The notes below the pieces were generated by a model, which saw only the letters and a program-made list of their open reading frames with translations, was not told the DNA's origin and did no database searches. From Anagrus nilaparvatae (Eukaryota > Arthropoda > Insecta > Hymenoptera > Mymaridae): a stretch of 64,000 nucleotides of DNA. Of the stretch, positions 58,057-64,000 are shown piece by piece; position 1 is the first letter of the stretch, and each line of letters opens with the position of its first letter. The stretch lies in the NCBI GenBank assembly GCA_022575985.1, contig JAKSXM010000132.1:7254001-7318000 (forward strand), read 5' to 3'. Position numbers and translations under genes: made by a program.

Positions 58057-60611
58057 AATACGAATTGGAAAATCAGGCAAAATTAGTCCGAGGTCAATTG
58101 GACATTATATCATCAAATATTTTTAATCTTGAGGCAAAAGTTCGGCAAATAAATTCAAAAATTAATGAAACACATGCTTTTATTGATCATACGGCAAAAT
58201 ATGGTAATTCTGAAGTTAATTCGGATCGGAATAATAATAACTTGTTAACCGAGCGGGATAGTTCGGAAAATAATAATTTTTTTGAGAATTCGGAATCAGA
58301 AATTCAAGTTCAAAACGTAAATCCCCAAGACAGTTTACAGCAAGTAAAATCTTCATTAGCAGCTGCACAATCTTACGATCCTAGATTTTATTTGCAAGTT
58401 ATAATTAGTGAGGGGAAATTCCCAGCATTAGTTGATTCAGGGGCGTCTAAGTCGTATGCGGGTCCAAAAATAATACCTTTTTTAGGGAAACTTTTTGAAA
58501 CTCAAGCATGCATGACTGTGGCAAATCAAGAAACTGTCTTGGTTGATGGCGAGAAAACGGTTAAATTTACTTTTCATGGCCAGTTAAGTGAACTAACTAT
58601 TCGAGCTGTCAAATCTTTAGGTTATGATTTCGTTTTTGGCATGGATTTTCTGACTTCATACGGTATGATCATCAATTTTGGGGATTGTACTTATCGTTTT
58701 GGGGAGGGGGAGACTTGGGAATTCACAAGTCAATTCCCTTCGTTGTATGTTAACCGAGTTGACACCTTATGTTCTGACGATAACGTGTTATCTAATAACG
58801 CAATAGATACACGTTATTATATCGATTTAGACATTATGGGGGCGCCTGTAAGAGCCTTAATCGACACGGGGTCAACTAGGTCATACGTAGGTAAAAAGTT
58901 AGAGGGAGTTCTCGCTAAAGCCTTTTATTCTGTAAGAGCATCAGTAATAGTAGCAAATAATTCAGTCGAGCAGGTTAAGGGTGAGGCAAACTTACTTTTT
59001 ACCATTAATGGACAGAAAAGTAACTTACCGGTTCGTTTAGTTACCGCTTTGTCATATGATTGTGTACTTGGATTAGATTTCTTAAAATTATTTATGATTG
59101 AGCTCAATTTTGGAAATCATACCTGGAAATCAGGTGACGGTCCTAGTACATCATTTATGTTTTATAATTCGGCATTTAATAGTGAGGCAATTATCGGTGA
59201 GTCTGCGGGTTTAGCTGAAATATCCGACGAACAAAAGAGGCAGGTAGAAGAGCTAGTTAATAGATTAGTTGAGAAACCAGGGAAGAAGTTAAATGTTACT
59301 AATCTATCTGAACTTGTCATTGAGTTGGAAGACCCTAAACCTGTACGGCAAAATCCAAGAAGATATTCACCAGCTGTATTGGAGGCTGCACAGAAGGAGG
59401 TCGACAAATTATTAGAAAAAGATATCATAGAACCGGCTCAAAGCCCATGGTGTAGTCCTCCTGTGCTAGCCCCGAAGACAGATGGCTCTGGCTTTCGTTT
59501 TTGTATTGACTATCGTTATCTTAACTCCGTAACGCGCAAGCGCGTACATCCAATACCAAATATTGATTCGATTCTTGATAAACTGCGCAACGCAAGGTAC
59601 ATAACTAAATTGGACATGAGTTTGGCCTTCCACCAGGTTCCTATTGACCCAAACAGCAGAGATTATACGGCATTTTCCGTTTTTGGACGTGGGCAATACA
59701 GGTATAAACGGATGAGTTTTGGACTGACCAATGCGCCAGCTGTTTATCAAGAGGCGATGGATAAATTCATTAGAAACTTACCACCTGAGGCACGCGATAT
59801 CGTGTTGGCATATTTGGATGACTTATGCATAGTTACGGAAACTTTCGAAGACCATCTAAAATGGCTGGAAATAGTTCTTGAGGCAATACGTAAGGCAAAC
59901 TTACAGTTGAATATTGAGAAGAGTGAATTTTGCTGCAGCCAGGTTAAATATTTAGGCTATGTTGTGGATCACAAAGGACTCCATACTGATCCTGACCGTG
60001 TTCAGGCTATTATCAATTATCCAGCACCAACAAAACTTAAACAACTTAGGCGTTTCCTTGGAATGATCGGCTGGTATTCAAGATTTTTAGAAGATTTGGC
60101 GCAGATTAAAGTTCCTCTATGTCATCTGATGAAGAAGGACGTAAAGTGGCACTGGGGGGAGGAACAGCAGGCTGCTTTTGAAAAATTAAAGGATTGTCTA
60201 ATGTCGGCACCTGTCCTGATACGCCCTGATTTCAGTAAAATGTTCACGCTGCATACGGACGCAAGCAATTACGCGATCGGCGGTGTTCTAACTCAAGAAA
60301 TTGACGGCACCGAACATCCCATCGTATTTATTAATAGGTTGTTAACAGCTAGCGAGCGTAAATGGACTACGACTGAAAAAGAATGTATTGCGGTATTATG
60401 GTGTGTTCAACGTCTAAGACCGTACTTAGAAGGTTACCCCTTTACGGTTATTACTGACCATTCCAGTTTGGTTTGGCTGAAAAACCTAAAGGACCCGACT
60501 GGTAGACTTGGACGTTGGGCTATGAAATTATCAGCTCTAGACTGCAAAATCGTTCACCGCCCAGGCGCCGAAAATCACGTTCCTGACGCTCTTTCGAGAG
60601 CTTTTGAATAA
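58050..60611 (+). CDS. pol: Ty3/gypsy Pol with two tandem retropepsins, RT and RNase H; no integrase
   Basis: An 853-codon open frame that begins without ATG and is presumably reached by frameshifting. After a coiled-coil-like N-terminus, retropepsin 1 has LVDSGAS (catalytic D129) and closes with GYDFVFGMDFL. Retropepsin 2 has LIDTGST (D272) and closes with SYDCVLGLDFL. RT follows from about residue 475 (CIDYRYLNSVT, KLDMSLAFHQVP, catalytic YLDD at 588). RNase H supplies TDAS near 735, EKEC, TDHS near 803, and ends at VPDALSRAFE. In most gypsy elements integrase follows this point, but here the frame stops and no integrase remnant is visible to 61470. The frame has no internal stop. Confidence 0.85.
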   Translation: MLKYELENQAKLVRGQLDIISSNIFNLEAKVRQINSKINETHAFIDHTAKYGNSEVNSDRNNNNLLTERDSSENNNFFENSESEIQVQNVNPQDSLQQVKSSLAAAQSYDPRFYLQVIISEGKFPALVDSGASKSYAGPKIIPFLGKLFETQACMTVANQETVLVDGEKTVKFTFHGQLSELTIRAVKSLGYDFVFGMDFLTSYGMIINFGDCTYRFGEGETWEFTSQFPSLYVNRVDTLCSDDNVLSNNAIDTRYYIDLDIMGAPVRALIDTGSTRSYVGKKLEGVLAKAFYSVRASVIVANNSVEQVKGEANLLFTINGQKSNLPVRLVTALSYDCVLGLDFLKLFMIELNFGNHTWKSGDGPSTSFMFYNSAFNSEAIIGESAGLAEISDEQKRQVEELVNRLVEKPGKKLNVTNLSELVIELEDPKPVRQNPRRYSPAVLEAAQKEVDKLLEKDIIEPAQSPWCSPPVLAPKTDGSGFRFCIDYRYLNSVTRKRVHPIPNIDSILDKLRNARYITKLDMSLAFHQVPIDPNSRDYTAFSVFGRGQYRYKRMSFGLTNAPAVYQEAMDKFIRNLPPEARDIVLAYLDDLCIVTETFEDHLKWLEIVLEAIRKANLQLNIEKSEFCCSQVKYLGYVVDHKGLHTDPDRVQAIINYPAPTKLKQLRRFLGMIGWYSRFLEDLAQIKVPLCHLMKKDVKWHWGEEQQAAFEKLKDCLMSAPVLIRPDFSKMFTLHTDASNYAIGGVLTQEIDGTEHPIVFINRLLTASERKWTTTEKECIAVLWCVQRLRPYLEGYPFTVITDHSSLVWLKNLKDPTGRLGRWAMKLSALDCKIVHRPGAENHVPDALSRAFE

Positions 60612-61473
60612 ATACTTGGAATAAATAAAAAATTGGATTCATTTAGTTATTATTGCACTACTTATGAAATAATTATATTTTTTGTCTTATAAGACATATA
60701 TAGACTTCGATTAATAGATTTCGTTTGTCTTAGAAGACAAAAACTTAATTAATAAAAACAGATAGCATATTAATTATTAATTTTATTGCTTATTCTAAGC
60801 AATTAATTTTTCAGAAACTCTAACATTTAATTATTACTTTTTTGAAATTTGCCGTCTGTCATTGTAGATATTTATATTTTCTCGCGAACGAAATGAGTTT
60901 TTTGTATTATTTAAGGGGAAAGGCAAATTCAAGTTAAGCATGCCTTGAATTATTTTGATTTTTTATTGTATGTTTATATTTTATAATTATATATAAATTA
61001 AATTTTCTGTTTTGTATATATCATCTATTTTGTAAGTTCTATTATTAATAAGTTCTTATTATTATTAATATAATCTTATAATTAATAAGATTAAATATTA
61101 CATTTAAATAATGTTAGAGTTTCTGAAAAATTAATTGCTTAGAAAAATCAATAAAATTAATATCAGATTCTACTTTTTTTAGTACTGAAAATTTTCTTGA
61201 AAGGTCTAAATAATAGATTTCGAATGTCTTAGAAGACAAAAACTTAAAAAATAAAAACAGATAGCATATTAATTATTATTAATTTATTGCTATAATGAGG
61301 GTCATACATAGAATATTTACATGTTTTTTTACAAAAAAAAACATAATAAAAGATTGATAAAATATAAAATAAAATCCTAATAAACAGATTTCGACATTCT
61401 TGTATTGCAAAAATTAATTGTTATTAAAAAATTTAATATTATTATGTCTTAAGAGACAACAAACAAAGAGGTT
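60612..61473. repeat. Repeat-rich spacer between pol and the MCM2-like gene
   Basis: AGATTTCG..TGTCTTAGAAGACAAAAACTT occurs near 60716 and 61205, followed in both by ACAGATAGCATATTAATTATT. An inverted pair (AGCAATTAATTTTTCAGAAA near 60798, inverse near 61118) encloses about 280 bases. TCCTAATAAACAGATTTCGA near 61375 recurs at 63752. No 3' LTR of the gypsy element is found. Confidence 0.6.
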
Positions 61474-62369
61474 TCATTTAGAATAATATTTTATTATAGT
61501 TTTATTTTCTTGAATGCATTCAAATCCACATTGCTTAAATTTGTTGCTAAGGTAAAAGCTGGTAACATCATTTGGTAATAAACAATGTTGATTCAAATTT
61601 ATCTTTAAAGATTCTGCAATAGATTCAAATCCACAATTGTCGCTTAGGTTAGAGCTGGTAACACCATTTGTGAATAACAAATGTTTAGTACTTGGATTCG
61701 AATGTATCTGTAAATAAAAATAAATATTCGAAATAAAAATAAATATTTATTATCAAATGGTAATATTTCATTCTTTAGAAAATTTTTAGAATAACTAATA
61801 GGCTAAGATATTAATATGATATAAAAAATCTTACTTTGTGCAAAAAGTCTTTTTCATCTATTTGTATTTTAATTAATCTTCCTTCGATAATTATGTATTT
61901 TTTTTTCAATATGTATTCATTAAATATTTCCTCCAAAAATTGCTCGAACCATTCAAAATTTTGTTTTTCAAAATCAATTACTATAAAATCTGTAAACCAT
62001 TTTTTAAATGGTTTTATGTTACTTGAAATAAGTGTCGATTGCATCATATGCAGAAATATTTTTATTGCCGCATCTGTATCTGCGTTGCGTACCACAGTCG
62101 ACAAATGCAATTTAGCGTGGGCTTCAGACAATCTTATTACAGATTCAAATGATCGAGCATTTAATGGTAACCCAGGATCAGACTAAATGACAATACGATT
62201 TTATTAATTTAAAAATTAAAAATTTTACGAAAATTTGATTAAAAATTTACATCTGTAAAACTTGATAATAGTGTAAAAAATTTTAAAAGTTTCTCATGTT
62301 GGGTTTTATGCAATTTGGGATGAATATTATCCTTAGCATAAATAATATATTTTTTAATTAAATATGGAT
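61474..62369 (-). CDS. MCM2-like: MCM2-like helicase gene, last three exons
   Basis: Minus-strand exons: 62369-62251, 62182-61835, 61707-61474, all with GT-AG junctions and matching phases. The first reads LIKKYIIYAKDNIHPKL, the MCM2 segment after the AAA+ core. The second begins GLPLNARSFESVIRLSEAHAK, the C-terminal helical block of MCM2, and continues through FEQFLEEIFNEY. The third ends the protein and contains an internal duplication: NGVTSSNLSDNCGFESI and NDVTSFYLSNKFKQCGFECI are encoded by about 120-base repeats. Sequence is diverged from usual MCM2, but splice sites and frames are intact. The ATPase core is not found in the remaining 1.6 kb, so it must lie beyond 64000 or be lost. It may be a paralogue instead of the main MCM2. 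Confidence 0.65.
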
Positions 62370-62475
62370 CTAAAATAATGAGAAGTTATTACTCGTTGTA
62401 AAGTTTTAATAAGATGTGGTAAAGTTGGTAAAATGATTTTTACGAGTGAAAGATGTTTAAAAATTTTTTATTTTT

Positions 62476-62511
62476 AACGACGTTTCGATCGATTAAGATC
62501 CTTTTCAAGCT
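62476..62511 (+). mobile_element. Penelope-like element terminal motif
   Basis: ACGACGTTTCGATCGATTAA followed by GATCCTTTTCAAG is the kind of sequence seen in the terminal repeats of Penelope-like elements. It lies upstream of the GIY-YIG fragment at 63176. The sequence between them (62520-63175) is AT-rich and uninformative. Confidence 0.45.
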
Positions 62512-63175
62512 AAAAAATATAATGAATTTTTTAATAAAAATATAATAAGTAATTTAAAAATATGGACACAAAAATAATTTTTTTCTTACTCAAAAGTTTA
62601 CAATTTATATTACATATTGAGAATATTGATTCTCTTGGTCAATATTTTGTCAAAAATTAATAAATAAATAAATTTGTAGATATTTAAAAAGTATCCTATA
62701 AACATGAAAAAATTTATTAATAAATTATGATAAAAAACAGACTGAATTGCATTTATATTATCTTACCACTAGTCATATTATTAGAATATTTTTAATTTTA
62801 ATAAGTATAAATTGTTAAAAACTAAAATATCACAGAAAAAATACTGATGTGTAGGTAAATTTTGAACTTAAATATAAATAAATTATAATGAAATAAACTT
62901 AAAAATTATAAAATTATGAAATATGTATGATTGTTGTTTACAATCAACTGTTACTGATTTTAAAAATTTTTTGGTAAGTAACAAATATATTGTGCAATTA
63001 GAGCCATCTGTTGTATGTAAATATTAATATGATACTATGATTTATAATCGATATGACTAGAGTATTGTTTTTATCGACATTATTGATAGAAACATTTAAC
63101 ATATGATTTATGTAAACACAGAAAAAACAGCTGTGATTATATAAATATTATGTAAATGGTGAAAAAACTATTTTT

Positions 63176-63406
63176 ATGATTGTTGTTAGACCAGTTGTTA
63201 CACAACACTACATTGACACTGGTCACAATTTTAATTTCAAGGATTTCAAGATATTGGACAAAGAACCATCATTTCACAAAAGAACTATTTCTGAAAGAAT
63301 ACACATTAAACTTCATCCAACAGCAATAAATAAAATTGAAGATACTGAAAATCTATTTGCTCCATACAATTCTATATTTCATAAATTAAAAAAAATCAAA
63401 TCATAA
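63176..63406 (+). pseudogene. Penelope-like GIY-YIG endonuclease C-terminal fragment
   Basis: The frame contains QHYIDTGHNFNFKDFKIL, KRTISERIHIK and DTENLFAPYNSIF, which match in order the C-terminal part of the GIY-YIG domain of Penelope-like retroelements: H, a D/F-rich strand, a conserved K-R-x-x-E helix, and a closing N-x-x-x-D. The GIY and YIG strands and the RT are absent. It is a truncated remnant without an evident stop-free start. Confidence 0.6.
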
Positions 63407-64000
63407 AAATAGTTTTGCAAATGTCATTAGTAACTTCATTTGTAAGTTTTTAAATTTTAATTAAGTTTATGCCATTTTTAACTGTCGCAAGCTTAAAAAA
63501 ACATTGATTTCTATACATGTTCATATTGGTAAATACTTATCAATATCTATATATGCATAAACAATATATCATTATTATTTTGAATTTTAAGTTTTCAAAT
63601 TTAAGTAAAGTTTACGCAATTTTTAACTAGCGCTGTTTTGAAAATCAAATAGTATAAATTTATTACTATAAATATCCTTTAATATTGAATATTTTCATGT
63701 TTTAATCTATAAAATAAAACATAAAAAAAGTTTAATAATAAAATATTCAAAAAATCCTAATAAACAGATTTCGACACTCCTACATGACGAAACATTATTT
63801 TATTTAAAAATCAAATATTATTAATTTTTTACTATGATTACTCTTAAATGTAAAATATTTACATGTTTTACATTGTTATTTTAATAATTGCAATATTTCT
63901 TAATATTGCTTTTGTTTTACTTATTTTGGAAAATTATATTGTAAAAAATTGATAGTAATTTCGTTTTTAAATTTAAGTATTACATACATCAAGGTTACTC
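63407..64000. other. AT-rich end of window
   Basis: No gene seen. The TCCTAATAAACAGATTTCGA repeat at 63752 is a second copy of the one near 61375. Missing upstream exons of the MCM2-like gene would be expected past this edge. Confidence 0.5.

Noticed and set aside
58925..59750. Minus-strand frames over pol
   Set aside because: Antisense shadows of the intact RT-coding frame.
61836..62186. 116-codon plus-strand frame
   Set aside because: Antisense shadow of the MCM2-like exon, which has splice sites and homology.
1..64000. tRNA and rRNA genes
   Set aside because: No convincing tRNA A/B boxes or rRNA blocks were noticed; the tRNA-like matches found are retroelement primer-binding sites.

Overview
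The window is eukaryotic and very AT-rich, with spliced genes, GT-AG introns, poly-A signals and a dense mix of transposable-element families. The gene and element types (a secreted MINPP1-like phosphatase, Ty3/gypsy, copia, R1-like, L2/Daphne-like, Penelope-like and Helitron-like elements, many TTAA- or TA-flanked miniature elements) suggest an insect genome, most plausibly an AT-rich hymenopteran such as a parasitoid wasp. The order-level assignment is inference. Nothing bacterial is present.

Layout. 1-4.4 kb: AT-rich non-coding DNA with a Helitron-like element ending in a GC hairpin and CTAG. 4.4-11.5 kb: the one clearly intact host gene, a seven-exon MINPP1-like histidine phosphatase on the + strand. 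Its second intron holds a 3.3 kb fold-back element with a second element nested in it. 12-24 kb: repeats only, including a palindrome of about 6.9 kb (arms about 1.9 kb) that carries a TTAA element in each arm, other TIR elements in its spacer, a solo LTR and tandem repeats. 24.6-26.9 kb: broken R1-like reverse transcriptase. 27.4-35.2 kb: two decayed DNA-transposon transposases, one of an unassigned family and one Tnp2/CACTA-like; the second is split by a deleted copia element. 37.3-38.2 kb: a frameshifted zinc-finger-like reading frame. 40.5-43.2 kb, minus strand: a viral-glycoprotein-like remnant, a non-LTR remnant and an unidentified exon.

44.4-49.4 kb: a degenerate Ty3/gypsy-related element. 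It has gag, then a long reading frame with an OTU-type cysteine protease domain, then a macro-like domain joined to an integrase zinc-binding domain; no reverse transcriptase remains. 49.7-51.5 kb: a frameshifted, intron-bearing MCM5-like gene. 51.6-60.6 kb: a second Ty3/gypsy element with a 1.25 kb LTR, primer-binding site, long leader, a gag ending in a -1 frameshift heptamer, and a pol that carries two tandem retropepsin domains before RT-RNase H and stops without integrase. 61.5-62.4 kb, minus strand: the last three exons of an MCM2-like gene. 62.5-63.4 kb: Penelope-like fragments.

The most interesting points are the double-protease gypsy pol, the OTU-plus-macro gypsy element, and two divergent MCM helicase paralogues about 10 kb apart on either side of a gypsy element. 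All family calls come from motif recognition in the sequence, without database searches.
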